Source of the DNA: Sperchopsis tessellata | Lineage: Eukaryota; Arthropoda; Insecta; Coleoptera; Hydrophilidae | Assembly: GCA_033557685.1 (NCBI GenBank) | Contig: JAWQRN010000374.1 | Span: 1 to 30,568, forward strand | Direction of reading: 5' to 3' | DNA length: 30,568 nucleotides | Shown here: in pieces, positions 1-9,830 of the stretch | How positions within the stretch are numbered: position 1 is the stretch's first letter | How the letters are laid out: the number at the start of each line of letters is the position of its first letter | Made by a program: the position numbers and the translations under genes | Notes under the pieces: model-generated | What the model saw: the letters and a program-made list of their open reading frames with translations, nothing else | What the model was told of the DNA's origin: nothing | Databases searched by the model: none

Positions 1-40
1 TATATGTGTATATATATATATATATGTGTATATATATATA
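1..40. repeat. (TA)n/TATG microsatellite
   Basis: Alternating TA with two TATGTG interruptions at the left edge of the window, about 100 bp upstream of the probable start codon. It is AT-only and could be a simple repeat with no role. Confidence 0.85.
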
Positions 41-101
41 AACTACGAACTAGTTAATAGCGAAGTGTTTTTACGATGTAGATTGGGTAGCCCAGCGATA
101 T

Positions 102-109
102 ATTCAGTG
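102..109 (+). promoter_or_regulatory. Possible initiator (TCAGT) upstream of exon 1
   Basis: ATTCAGTG resembles the arthropod initiator core TCAGT and lies about 38 bp before the ATG at 144. No convincing TATA box at -30 or downstream element is seen. The motif is short and could be chance. Confidence 0.2.
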
Positions 110-143
110 TTATTTAATTCAGAGTTATTTGCGATTTTGCATT

Positions 144-225
144 ATGTTTGCAAGAAGTCAAGGAGTTGTACACAATTTGGAATATGACTTTGTTTTGAAA
201 TTTCTGTTTCAAAACATCTGCGTGT
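144..225 (+). CDS. Exon 1, probable start exon of the host gene
   Basis: The ATG at 144 has an A at -3. It opens 27 codons plus one base (residues 1-27, starting MFARSQGVVHNLEYDF) and stops at a perfect GTAAGT donor at 226. The leftover T joins CA at the start of exon 2 to make a Ser codon, so the phase fits. The frame is open upstream to a TAG at 51, with no earlier in-frame ATG. I see no signal peptide; the end of the exon (VLKFLFQNICV) is hydrophobic but short. The phase match and strong donor support the exon. It is the least certain of the nine because it is short and has no family match; an untranslated exon or an upstream start remains possible. Confidence 0.6.
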
Positions 226-717
226 GTAAGTATAAACCAATCTAAGTATAATATTGATATATATCATTTCAACTGCCTTTGAAACTTTTGAAACCATTAT
301 ACAGGTATTTATGCAGTTTGGGAGTATATAATATTATAAAATTTATGGATGCGTAGTATATTAATGTCTGACCAGTTGTTTGTTTTGAATTATCATTTTA
401 CATTAGTATTAGACAATTTTTATATGTGTAATTTTTCTTTGACATAAATTATGATATTAAAATAATGTGTGAGACATTTTATTTTATGTACCAATTTTTT
501 TGAAATGGGCTACTTATTTACTTATTCACTTAAGATCAAAGCATATTTTGTTAAATCAAATTAGTCGGTAAGACAATTGGGTAACCTATTCAAATACAAA
601 CGTAGCTTGGTACTGTTAAACCATCCATACTGTCTAGGGAATTCCATAGCAAAAATAATAAACATTTCTTCATTCAGATAAATTCATATGTTGTTAATTG
701 TGTATATATTTTTCTAG
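226..717 (+). other. Intron 1
   Basis: Phase-1 intron of 492 bp, from GTAAGT to TTTCTAG. It is AT-rich and I see no gene, element or repeat in it. Confidence 0.6.
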
Positions 718-1033
718 CATCTGGGAAACCAATACCATTGAAAAGACATGGATCTACCTATGAAATTAAAGATAAGAAATCGAAAACAGACTTAATAACC
801 GAAATTAAAGATAATAATTATGTGCAACATAAAGATAAGAAGGCGAAAACAAAAATTGTTATGGAAAATAAAGATATTAAAGCTGTGAATGATACACCAT
901 TTCTTCAAAGAAGAAAATCATCACAAAAAAGGACCTCCACAAACACCTTGGCTTTAGAAAACGCACTACTGCAATCAAGCTCCGAGGAAGAATTGCGGCC
1001 TCCTAAACGCCGATCAGCCTGTATAAGCTTCCG
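718..1033 (+). CDS. Exon 2: Lys-rich region with a 21-residue tandem repeat and NLS-like patches
   Basis: The acceptor follows a T-rich run ending TTTCTAG at 717 and the donor GTGAGT starts at 1034. The exon codes residues 28-133. It has no in-frame ATG near its start, so it must be spliced from upstream. Residues 45-65 and 66-86 are a tandem repeat, each unit starting KDKK-S/A-KT. A basic stretch (QRRKSSQKR) follows near residue 91. The exon ends with a Ser/acidic run (SSSEEE, residues 114-119), typical of casein kinase 2 sites, next to a basic PPKRR at 122-126 that could be a nuclear localisation signal. The region looks disordered. The donor leaves CG, which exon 3 completes to Arg. No known domain is visible. 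Confidence 0.85.
768..893 (+). repeat. 63-bp coding tandem duplication in exon 2
   Basis: Two adjacent 63-bp units (768-830 and 831-893), each beginning AAAGATAAGAA. They encode 21-residue repeats starting KDKKSKT and KDKKAKT. The units have diverged but stay in frame, so this is a partial gene-internal duplication kept under coding constraint. Confidence 0.75.
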
Positions 1034-1559
1034 GTGAGTATAAATTATATATATATGAAGTATTAGAAAAGTAGGTTTATTTTTCGCTTGAAGCCATCGA
1101 AATGTAGATGAACATTGGATCTGTATAAAGGGAGAGGTAATTAGCATGAAAATTAGGTAGAATGATGAGTGTATTATTTTGATATTTGATTAAATCAATT
1201 ATCGAGCAAAAGGTCCAAGTCAATATATTAAATACAGAAATCAAATACACGTGGAAAAATTTAGGTAAAAGCCGAAATTGCAGTGGACACCGTGTTTCTG
1301 TCATTAAGACTTGTTCAACGACCGAGTTTATCAAGAAATGGTAACAAAAGATTGGAAATCGACTTTTTTGTATAAATGTCTGGACAAATTACCGAATTAT
1401 CGGTGTCTTAATAGCAGTTGGAAAGATATACATATCATCATATATGAGGGAGAAGTTGTTTGCACCTATTGTTTGTACTATGGATGATTTATTGATTGTT
1501 TAGTTTAGGGTGCATAATTAAGACTATTAGCGCCTTCTATGGATGAGAATTGTGTATAG
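1034..1559. other. Start of intron 2, no feature seen
   Basis: AT-rich intron sequence. It may include the decayed upstream part of the LINE fragment that becomes readable at about 1560, but no motif can be supported. Confidence 0.4.
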
Positions 1560-2230
1560 TAGTGAAATCAAAGGTGTTTTGGGCAGTTTTCGATTTAGTA
1601 TTATGGAAAAAGTAAATGCTGAGAAACTTTGGTAGATACTAGAAGAATATAGAGTAAATAAAACGCATTTGAAATATATTCTGTGGTGTCTGAAGTGTGA
1701 ACGATAATCGAAGTGAGGATGATCAATTGAAGGAGATAAGAATTAAAAGTGTAAACACTGTACTATATGCTGATGATGTGATTGTATTAGCAGGGTCTGA
1801 ATAATATCTGCATGACAAAACTTGTAAGATTGAATGTGTTAATAAAAAAATGGGAGTGAATCTCAATTCTAAAAGGACAAAATATATGGTATGTAGTGAT
1901 TGCAATTTGATGGTGAATGGGAAGATGATTCCTCAAGTGAATAGATGAATGTGTAGTTGAAGAGTTAGAAACGCAAGTAAATAAGGGCAGGAAGATTGGA
2001 TTTAGTAAACAAAGTGTCAAGAAGATTAAGTTTGTAGAAAAGACATAGTTGCAGTATATGAATGTGTGATTGACAACTATTGTATATAAATATGAAACAT
2101 GTGTAAGGTTAAAAGTAAATTGAATACATTAGGTATGGAGTATTTGCGAAAACTCTCCTGAGGTGAAAAGAACAAATAAAGAGCTAAGAATACCTTATTA
2201 AAGAAATACATAAGGATCATGACACGACTC
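1560..2230 (+). mobile_element. Degenerate non-LTR retrotransposon (LINE) reverse transcriptase fragment
   Basis: With stops and frame changes removed, the + strand reads pieces of a LINE RT. KVNAEKLW then ILEEYRVNKTHLKYIL matches the segment after the first catalytic Asp (usual form EKLWEILENYGV). VLYADDVIVLAGSE is the YADD catalytic box. MGVNLNSKRTKYMV is the typical following helix, and KYETC and LGMEYLRKLS resemble the thumb region. The box still has both Asp, but stops are frequent and the element is far from functional. It belongs to the LINE group with endonuclease-RT and a YETW/YLR tail; the clade is not certain. Confidence 0.75.
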
Positions 2231-2630
2231 TATAAAACTCAAAGATGCAATACTGTGAGCGCCTGTGTATGTAATAAATAAATGCTTATTACTGCTAAAC
2301 AAACAAAAAATAGTGTAAGTAAATTTAAGTAATTACAACGTACAGAAAATGTATTTAAAAAGTAAATTATTCATAAACATACATTAAACAGTTAAAAATC
2401 TTCAAAACTATAAAAACAGTGAAACAACAATAACCCTTTCACTTCCACTTTAAATTTCTCAGGGTTATGTTTCAAACATTAAGTGGCAAATTATTAAAAT
2501 AATATACACTGATAAAGTCAATAAACTGTCTTATTAAGAATAAATTTTGGTAATAGCACCTGGTTGGCAGACCAAGTACTTACTGTGTGCAAATCACAAT
2601 ATAAGTAAGTAAATATATGAATGTTGTTTC
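2231..2630. other. Intron 2 segment without recognisable feature
   Basis: AT-rich spacer between the LINE fragment and the inverted Penelope-like ends. Nothing recognisable. Confidence 0.4.
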
Positions 2631-2631
2631 C

Positions 2632-2962
2632 GGGTGGAAACCGTGTAGCGGGTCTGACAAGTACTGACGTTTCGTCTACTGTTGCAAAGGACATTTTCAA
2701 GGCGAGTGATGTTACTTCAATAAATTAATTCACTGCACTGATCCAAATTCGGCCGGATCGTGCTTATATAGGCAAGGACTGGAGTGGGGTATGTTCACTA
2801 GCACGTAATCGTTGTTGAGTGCAGGAGAGAAATGGGAGAGGGGGATGTGCTAAGCAATTGGTAGTTCAAAACCATCGACCCTATTGGTATTGTTGGGGCG
2901 ATTATAAACCTCAATGACTTCTTGGAATTTTCTGGGAAAATAAGAAGGCTCCCAAGCTAAGA
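2632..2962 (-). mobile_element. Penelope-like element 3' end, left arm of an inverted pair
   Basis: Read on the - strand this codes ETKVLAWEPSYFPRKF, then QEVIEVYNRPNNTNRVDGFE. That fits the last part of the GIY-YIG endonuclease domain of Penelope-like elements (usual form REAIEI..HPNNFNRxDGF..S). A 3' untranslated part with GTCCTTTGCAACAG and a GACGAAACGTC motif follows. Its near-identical partner lies in inverse orientation at 3028-3345, so the pair forms a hairpin-like fold-back with the two coding ends facing inwards. A third, partial copy lies at 25668-25790. Confidence 0.65.
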
Positions 2963-3027
2963 CTTTGGTTTCTTCCATGTTCAGCCACGGCTGACTGAAT
3001 AATATGACCCAGACAAGTACAGCGTGA

Positions 3028-3345
3028 AGCCATTGAGGTTTATAATTGTCCCAACAATATCATTAGGGATGATGGTTTTCAACTACTAATTGTTTGGCTA
3101 ATGCCCTTCTCTCCTCCTGCACTCGGCAAAAACCGTGCGAACACAACGATTGCGCGCTAATGCACAAGCCCCACTCCAGTCCTTGCCTATATACGCATGA
3201 TCCGGCCGAGTTTAGATCAGTGCAGTGAATTCATTCATTGAAGTAACTTCACTTGCCTTGAAAATGTCCCTTGCAACAATGGATGAAACATCGGCACTTG
3301 TCAGAACCTCTACACGGTTTCCACCTGGAAACAACATTGATACAG
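3028..3345 (+). mobile_element. Penelope-like element 3' end, right arm of an inverted pair
   Basis: The + strand reads REAIEVYNCPNN then IRDDGFQL, the end of a Penelope-like GIY-YIG domain. The same 3' untranslated segment as the left arm follows (the shared stretch includes CCACTCCAGTCCTTGCCTAT). The arms share most bases over about 300 bp. About 65 bp of unshared sequence separates them. Two independent insertions or an inverted-repeat arrangement of one element would both give this. Confidence 0.65.
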
Positions 3346-4339
3346 ATAATAACTCTGGATGTCTCTTACATTTAGTAAGTAAATAACTTTATTTCAAACA
3401 AAATTACTCATACAAAAGTATAGCAAGCCAGTTTTGAAATTGTGTCAGCGTTACATATCAACAAAATACCTGTTTATGCCATTTTTCGGCAGCCATCCGT
3501 TTGTACCTGCATATTGTGTTGCCAAAATAGTAGTAATTCTCTTACATACCTGTTGGATAGGGTCGTGATAGGATCAATGGGGCCGATATTTGTTTGGGGT
3601 AAGTCCGGAGAAAAGTGATATTTTCTCTTTTACAGCAGGGTACCTTACAAAAGAGTACATCTTGAATATTTCAAGACAATAGTTCATATACTATGTCAGA
3701 GTGTCGACGAATTTTTGGTCACACTTTTAAATAATTCAAATTCAGTTTCTTACAGTTCAAGTACGCAAAATTAAGTATATTTGTGTATGTACTTTATGTA
3801 CAATTATTTATGTATTATAAAATAGTGTATGTAATGTATTCAAATCCATCTTTTCATCCATATATACCATTCCTAATACTTCCCTACTACAATACATAAG
3901 CCAGCTAGTGGAATCTATCCACACACACGTCTGCAGTTATTTGGAGAGCGAAAAATGTATCCATTTACTTCTAATAAATTTACAAGAGACAGTATCAACA
4001 CCGATATTCATTTACAGTTCATGTAGGTCCTGCGAAGTAAAACACAAACACAACCAACATTTTAATTCTTCAAGCCGAATAAGCAAAAAAATTCCAAATA
4101 ACAAAATCACAGTAGCTATACAAAATATATAAGCATTATTTTAACCCTTGAATCTATCTCGAAGCACTTACAAATACATTCATATTAGATAGTAGTTCTT
4201 ACAACTTGGTGGGTTCTCCATTAGACCTCCTTCAAAAAAATTATTATTTGTAACTTAAAAACTATATTAGGCTAAAACATTTCTCGGGTTAAATGAACAA
4301 ACCTTGGAGACCAATGGGTAATTTGAGTAAATGACCTCA
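3346..4339. other. Intron 2 segment without recognisable feature
   Basis: About 1 kb of AT-rich DNA. A 74-codon open frame at 3908-4132 has no splice context, no family similarity and low complexity; I treat it as chance. Confidence 0.4.
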
Positions 4340-4392
4340 CTATTCAAATGTTCCGAATAGTACCGACTATTCAAATGTTCCGAATAGTACCG
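4340..4392. repeat. 27-bp perfect tandem duplication
   Basis: Two copies of a 27-bp unit (4340-4366; second from 4367, 26 bp matching) starting CTATTCAAATGTTCCGAATAG. Each unit has complementary ends (CTATTC and GAATAG), so each can form a small stem. Identity suggests a recent local duplication. Confidence 0.9.
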
Positions 4393-4782
4393 GTGTTAGG
4401 GGAATATTTTATAAACGAGTGAAATGGTGATATAAATGAGAATATTCAGAAGTTTGTAAAGGCTAGAAAACACTAAATCTGTGCTTACTTCTCGCTAACA
4501 TACAGCATTTCATTGATATTGCAACTGAATGTTTTGCAAGTGATATGTAATTTCTATACCACGTGTTCAAGTTATTTTTGTATGTTAGGTGAATTTGTGC
4601 ATTGTTTGTACATAAACCAACTATTTATAGTTTATGTATAAGGCATAAGTTTTTAAACATGTCAATGCAACTTATTTTAAAACTGGCGTGGTTGATATAA
4701 AACCTAAAATCCAAAATCGAATAATATGAAGAGGTCCATAAGTTTTGCAACACTTAGCCGGGTTGATATTAGAGGGGTCTAG

Positions 4783-4903
4783 GAAAGGCCGAATGCCAAA
4801 AGGCCGACACGGATAAAAGCCGACAGACAAAAGACCGACAGACAAAAGGCCGACACACAAAAGGCCGACATGTACAAAAGGCCGATACGGACATAAGGCC
4901 GGC
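4783..4903 (+). repeat. Left minisatellite array (AAAAGGCCGACA type)
   Basis: About seven imperfect units with the core AAAAGGCCGACA and variable 3-8 bp spacers. It is the inverse complement of the array at 6272-6450. The GC-rich units stand out in an AT-rich region. Confidence 0.85.
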
Positions 4904-6271
4904 AGTTTATGACTGTCATAGGGTAGTTATAGCATTTGTTTTGTAAGAAATAATATTGTAATGGAAAATTATTTTTTATTACGTTGGTTTTTGTTTAGAG
5001 ATAAAGAAGAGCAAACTTCATAAAATAATTATGCGAATGACAACTATTATACTTTTTGTAACAATTTAGAGATATCGACTGCACAGCTTACAATTTCTAA
5101 AACATCAGCACTACTGTAAAACAGTCAGGATTTATTACGTAGAAATGTCTCTTTATCTCTTTATCAATAAATTTCTTCACTAGATCGAATACTATTTAAC
5201 CATTTAGTGAAGTTGTTTTACATTTGATGAATACATTTAAAAGTCGACGTGCTTAATTGCTGTCGACAAGTTTCCCAAAAGTATTAAGTATTTATATGGA
5301 ATGGCATATATTAAAAAAAAAAATATGGAAATATTCTAGTAAGATTTATAGAGTACTTAATTATTGTTTACGATTTATAGTGCAAATACAGGTTAATAAA
5401 GATTTTGAGATTCTGATTCCAACGAAAACCAATTTGCTGTTAACTAATTTAACAAGTATCTTTGAAGCTGTCTTGAAGACTTAACAAAAAGTAAACCAAA
5501 ACTGGGTACTAAAATGAGTTGTTTCGCTTACTAGAATCGATAACGTTTACGGAAGGTATATTTTTACATTTTTTCAATAAAGACATTGTTATTTGAATGA
5601 TTCAAGGTAACATACGACCAAAAACAAAAAATAGTATATACAGAAAGAGGAAAGATTGACAACTGTTGAATGACCGACATAATCGAACAACCCTTGACTA
5701 TTTACGCGGTATAGCGTAAAATTTAAGTTATTAGTCTAGTTAGTTTTATTTTTTGCTTGTTGTGACAGTTAAAAATGAATAGCATATTTGACTTGCTACT
5801 GCTACTGGGCACAAACCACCACCAAAGTTTAAGTAGAAATTAATACACATACATTTTACTAAATATTGTCTGTTGTAATCAGTCGTATACGATTAATACT
5901 CTAATTCTAATTTTTAATAATAAATTTTGAAATCACAGGTATATATCAGAGTTAATATAACAGGTTCAAAACAACTTGTACATAAATGATAATTACTATA
6001 TTTAAGTTTTCGTATACGTAACATGCAGTTTTCGTAGGAAATCTGAATGGTTCTGATTGATAATATTAAACTATTTTATCTGCATATCATAAAATCATCT
6101 AGACATGTAGGCCTCATTCCTAAAGCTTTGTCAAAACAATTCATCGGAAATATATTTTATTAAAATTTAATATATATTTCAGGTATATTATTTACTACCT
6201 CATTTTATAATGAACTCGATCTAAAATTCGAAGAAAACCATATGCTTAACAAAATATCTTAACCTTATGTA

Positions 6272-6450
6272 CGTCGGCTTTTCATCCATGTCCATTTTGT
6301 CTGTCGGCCTTTTGGCTGTCGAAATTTTGTCCGTGTCGGCCTTTTGTTTGCCGGCCTTTTGTTTGTGTCGGCCATTTGTCCGTGTCGACCTTTTGTCCAT
6401 GTTGGCCTTTTGGCTTTTGGCCTTTTGGCTTTCGGCCTTTTGTCCGGATT
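6272..6450 (-). repeat. Right minisatellite array, inverted relative to the left one
   Basis: About ten imperfect units reading GTCGGCCTTTTGTCC on the + strand, inverted relative to the left array and somewhat longer. The outermost units change to GGCTTTTGGCCTTTTGG. Array length differs between the two ends, as expected for unstable tandem repeats. Confidence 0.85.
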
Positions 6451-6489
6451 CCATATTAGAGATATAGCAAGTTATTTGAGATGGGTTTA

Positions 6490-7480
6490 CCTTTTGTGCT
6501 CTCTGCAGCTATTCGTAATCATTGAATGGCATAGTGTGCCATCAACATATCTTACAACAAGAACATTCAAGAAAGTGATTGTCCTAGAAACTTGAACTTC
6601 TATCATAAATTAAATATCGTTGTGTTGACTACTAATGTGTCGTAGACTCCATATCAAGAAGCCATGCCATATATCATCCATACACCTAAACCAACAATTC
6701 AGTTTCAGGAGAGTAGATACTTTTTCCTCTAAAGCTTCAATAACAATTTTTTAATAATCAAAGAGAGTGGGTATCCCATCGCAACACCAGGAATTTGCTC
6801 ATAGAAATCGCCATGAAACCAAATGTGGATGTCGGGCATACTTCGACTAAGTCTACTTTGGAAGATGGGGTAGACTTGTTCAACAGCTGGTGAATAAGCT
6901 GAATTAAATCTTGGATAAAAATATTCGTGAACAGAGAAAAAACATTGACACTAACAAGTAGATCATTCTTGTTTAGAACTATATTAGAAATCGTCTTGAT
7001 GAAATGGAGTTCTAGATGTATGATGATGATTCAATAAACTGACTGATATGGGGAGTGACAAATTTGGCGAGCTGTTAGGTGGAAAATCCAATGGTACTAA
7101 CAATAGGCCATTGTGAAACTTTTGGTATGTGGCTTCTGCTCATTCAGGTTGACATGTAAACTTTTGCTTATAGATGACACCGCCTTGTCTATTCTGTTGA
7201 ACGGATTACTATATACAGGCTTTTATACAAGATTTTACAGGAGCTGCAACCTGTTTCCATCGTATGTGGTGCTGGTCCATTATCACAGTTATGTTAACCT
7301 TGTTCTCAGAGAATATTAAAATTTTGGAGTTATTCTTGAGGATTTTTAGAGCTAAACTCATTTCTGAGTATATTATGTGGTGGAGGCCTGGCCTTCTCTA
7401 AAATGCTGACAGTATTTTACCTAATACAATCTGCTACCTCTATCCTATTAGTCAATGACCTGCATAATAGAATCTCCATT
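6490..7480 (-). mobile_element. Penelope-like retroelement reverse transcriptase relic
   Basis: On the - strand several frames joined give the order of Penelope-like RT motifs. NKVNITVIMDQHHI and NPFNRIDKAVSSISKSL come first, then a decayed segment resembling the usual PIVSTIG..LAKFVTP. FIKTISNIVLNKNDLLVS and LFTN follow, then FHGDFYEQIPGVAMGYPLS (the VAMGSPLSP motif). CMDDIWHG replaces YVDDT with both Asp kept, and TFLNVLVVRYVDGTLCHS closes the domain. Stops and at least five frameshifts show it is dead. The readable sequence ends about 30 bp from the Mutator-like element, which may have been inserted into or beside it. The GIY-YIG part is not found in line with it. Confidence 0.75.
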
Positions 7481-7499
7481 GGTGCCCCGACGCAACATA

Positions 7500-7775
7500 T
7501 AAGTCAGTGCATTAGCGGTTCATTCAGTCAATTACTCGTACTTGAGAGTTACATGTCAGTCTGTACTTAGCATTTTTTAGAGTTATTTGATAGTTGACAC
7601 CTAACACTTTCAAGAACTACATGGCAGTTTTCCCCTACCACTCTTAAGTACTACATGTCTTCATAATGTCTTTTGCAACAGTGGATGACACATTGGCAAA
7701 AAGAAAAGCCAACACACAGAGATCTTCCGGAAAACCTGAAGATGTCTACTGTGACCATGGAAGTATATACAGAAT
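7500..7775 (+). mobile_element. Fragment resembling the Penelope-like terminal region
   Basis: AATGTCTTTTGCAACAGTGG at about 7667 and the bases after it resemble the 3' region of the two elements at 2632-3345, but in the orientation opposite to the RT relic next to it. Upstream, TATAAGTCAGTGCATTAGCG may belong to the same region. It could be a terminal repeat of the relic or a separate insertion. Confidence 0.4.
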
Positions 7776-8239
7776 TAATATTTTATAGTATTTATCTGCT
7801 GAATGTTCCATAGCTGCACTCTCAAATGTACTTTCTAGTCAGAAAATATTTACATCCACTTAAAATCATTTTTAGCATAAGATGCACTAACTCCACCATA
7901 CCCGATTGATCTATTCACTGTTTGCCTCTTACCCTTTCTTTAGGTATGTTTTGAAAAAGTTGCTCTCTTCTTCCCGGGTTTTTGCGCTCCTGCATCCAAA
8001 TATTGTGAGGCACTAAATTAATGAGATATTCTATATTTATCAGTGTATACAACACCATATAAAGAGAAGACAAGTTGAGGTATTAGTGGCACATTACAGT
8101 GACCTGTGCAGTATTAATACAACTTTTTAAATTTATTATTATATTCCTATAAATTACTTTGTTGTTAAAATATTTGTTTGCTGAAACTGTTAGCAAGACA
8201 ACTTTATATTCACTCAAACAACATTAAGACTGAGTAAAT
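7776..8239. other. Intron 2 segment without recognisable feature
   Basis: AT-rich, no motif or repeat supported. Confidence 0.4.
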
Positions 8240-8955
8240 TCCATGATTTTTAATCATTTTCCCTAAATAAATTTTCAAATTTTAGTTGCTGAACTTTTAT
8301 TAGAATTTCATAAATAGTTTTTTAACGGAAATAACTGCTTTTTAACAAGACAATCATTTTTATAGTAGTTCACAAGTTCATCAGAAATACTATTTCTTTG
8401 TTTATCAGCAAGCAAATGAATTTTTGACCTCTCAGTATCTTTTGTTGAGATATATGTCGCTTCTCCATGAACTGCCACATTCCCCACATTTTGTTTTTCA
8501 AAATATTATTTAATTCTATCTTCTGTTTTTTTAAATTTTGTTTAGTCTTATTGACTTCACCAGTATACAAAAGATTTATCAGTTGGTCTATATTTGATTT
8601 TTTATTTACTTTTATCTCATTTACAACTAGCTACAACTTTTCCAATATACCATCCATAATATATGGCTTTATATAAACTCACCAGATCTTCCACCACTTT
8701 ACTAAAATCATTTGTTGCACTCAATGATTGAGGATTGATTCAGTTCCAGCATCTTTTATCACCTGGAAAAAATACACACACAATTTTCATAACTCCAACT
8801 TCTGAAGAAATGGAATCTGAACAGTTCCTGCACAAATTGTTATTACACCCATCATAAGCCAACAAAGATTTTGTAGTGTTGACTAAACTCGAAAACAATT
8901 TTCCATTATTATGAATATATTTTTTTATACTTTCAAACATAAACCCTAACATTCA
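8240..8955 (-). other. Possible degenerate coding segment, unclassified
   Basis: The - strand has two moderately long open pieces (8740-8952 and 8370-8570) and, in joined frames, phrases such as DFSKVVEDLVSLYKAIYYGW followed by YIGKVV, and HGEATYISTKDTERSKIHL. The YYGWYIGKVV part faintly recalls a segment seen next to some DNA-transposon proteins, but I cannot name a family. It may be an old mobile-element or processed-gene relic, or chance. Confidence 0.25.
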
Positions 8956-9749
8956 TAAATACACTGGCACATAAATGGCACTAGTTCTATTTTCTTAACA
9001 AATGTCCTGCCAGTCTAGAAATGTCACGTATTGCGCTTTTTAGGCAATAAATGCATCACAACCTTAAGAAAATGTACATCAATCTATACAATTAAATACT
9101 ATGGAATAAGGCAAAAAATGCTATCTTAATGTTCAGTTCTGTGAGGCTAGTAAGAATTATGACAATGTTTTAACCACTTTCTGGTAATGAAATCTTCTAG
9201 GCATAGTATCAAAGCTATATCAGTATTTATTACGTAAAAATGTAATATATTTACCTAATGTTTGCATTCTTTATATATTACTTTTGTAGTGTTCCAAGTG
9301 ACATTCAAACTTTTAGAAGTGTTTCAACAAAATTTGTATAAGTTCTGTGCTATAATACTATCTCCATGCAATAAGTATTCGACCAGCACATACTTGTCTC
9401 CTCTACCATTTTTCGTTAGATAAATATTTTGATATTCAGAGGCGTTAACAATCCATTCATGCTTACCTTTCATATATGACTTACCTATCACTGTGAGTAG
9501 GATGCAGCATATTGCTTAGAGACTGAGCTACTGAGAGTTTTACACAAAATTAGCCCATTACTGGCTTATTTTTGAAAATCATTCTGTATATGGAAATATG
9601 CCCTACTGTATTCTATCTTTTTGATACTCATATTGTCCCTTGACTTCTGTGGGGCTCTTTTTATGTTTTCCAATATTAGCAGTACTATAAATCAGAAGAG
9701 AATAAGTCAATATTTTTTTAATGTTGGCACCGACTTCTTTACATTTCAG
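8956..9749. other. End of intron 2, no feature seen
   Basis: AT-rich sequence up to the exon 3 acceptor. Nothing recognisable. Confidence 0.4.
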
Positions 9750-9830
9750 GAAATACTTTGAGAGTGATACAGAGGTAGAAACCGACTCCGATAGTGTGTA
9801 TGTGAAAAACTTTCACAATACACCAAAGAG
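9750..9830 (+). CDS. Exon 3: short acidic exon
   Basis: It follows the acceptor TTTACATTTCAG and ends at the donor GTAAGC (9831). The first G completes the Arg codon begun in exon 2. Residues 133-159 then read RKYFESDTEVETDSDSVYVK and end in NFHNTPKR, and the split codon AG|C gives Ser with exon 4. The run of Ser/Thr among Asp/Glu looks like casein kinase 2 substrate sequence and extends the acidic patch of exon 2. It lies 8.7 kb downstream of exon 2, across an intron full of mobile elements. Both splice sites are strong and both phases match, so I consider it real despite being only 81 nt long. Confidence 0.8.

Larger units (their letters stand above)
4775..6452. mobile_element. Non-autonomous Mutator-like DNA transposon with minisatellite terminal inverted repeats
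   Basis: The 1678-bp segment is flanked on both sides by the identical 9-bp sequence ATATTAGAG (4766-4774 and 6453-6461), the target duplication length typical of Mutator-like elements. Both ends are arrays of a GGCCGACA(C/G)..ACAAAA-type unit: about 4783-4903 in one orientation and about 6272-6450 in the opposite one, so they form long terminal inverted repeats. The outermost bases are imperfectly related (GGGTCTAGGA against GGAATCCGGA read inward). The interior (about 4905-6270) is AT-rich and has no transposase I can recognise, so movement would depend on an outside enzyme. The superfamily call rests on duplication length and end structure only. Open frames over the arrays are by-products of the repeat. 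Confidence 0.7.

Noticed and set aside
3908..4132. 74-codon open frame as a further host exon
   Set aside because: No acceptor/donor pair gives the phase needed between exons 2 and 3 (phase 2 in and out), and the product shows no coding character.
4783..4903. CRISPR-like repeat array
   Set aside because: Units are short, imperfect and almost contiguous, with no unique spacers; the inverted partner array and the 9-bp duplication explain it as a transposon end.
6221..6595. Overlapping frames with repeated Leu/Ala/Phe or Lys/Gln-rich products
   Set aside because: They come from translating the minisatellite array at the Mutator-like element's right end.
7113..7319. 68-codon + strand frame with a Cys/Leu-rich product
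   Set aside because: Antisense to the Penelope-like RT relic on the - strand.
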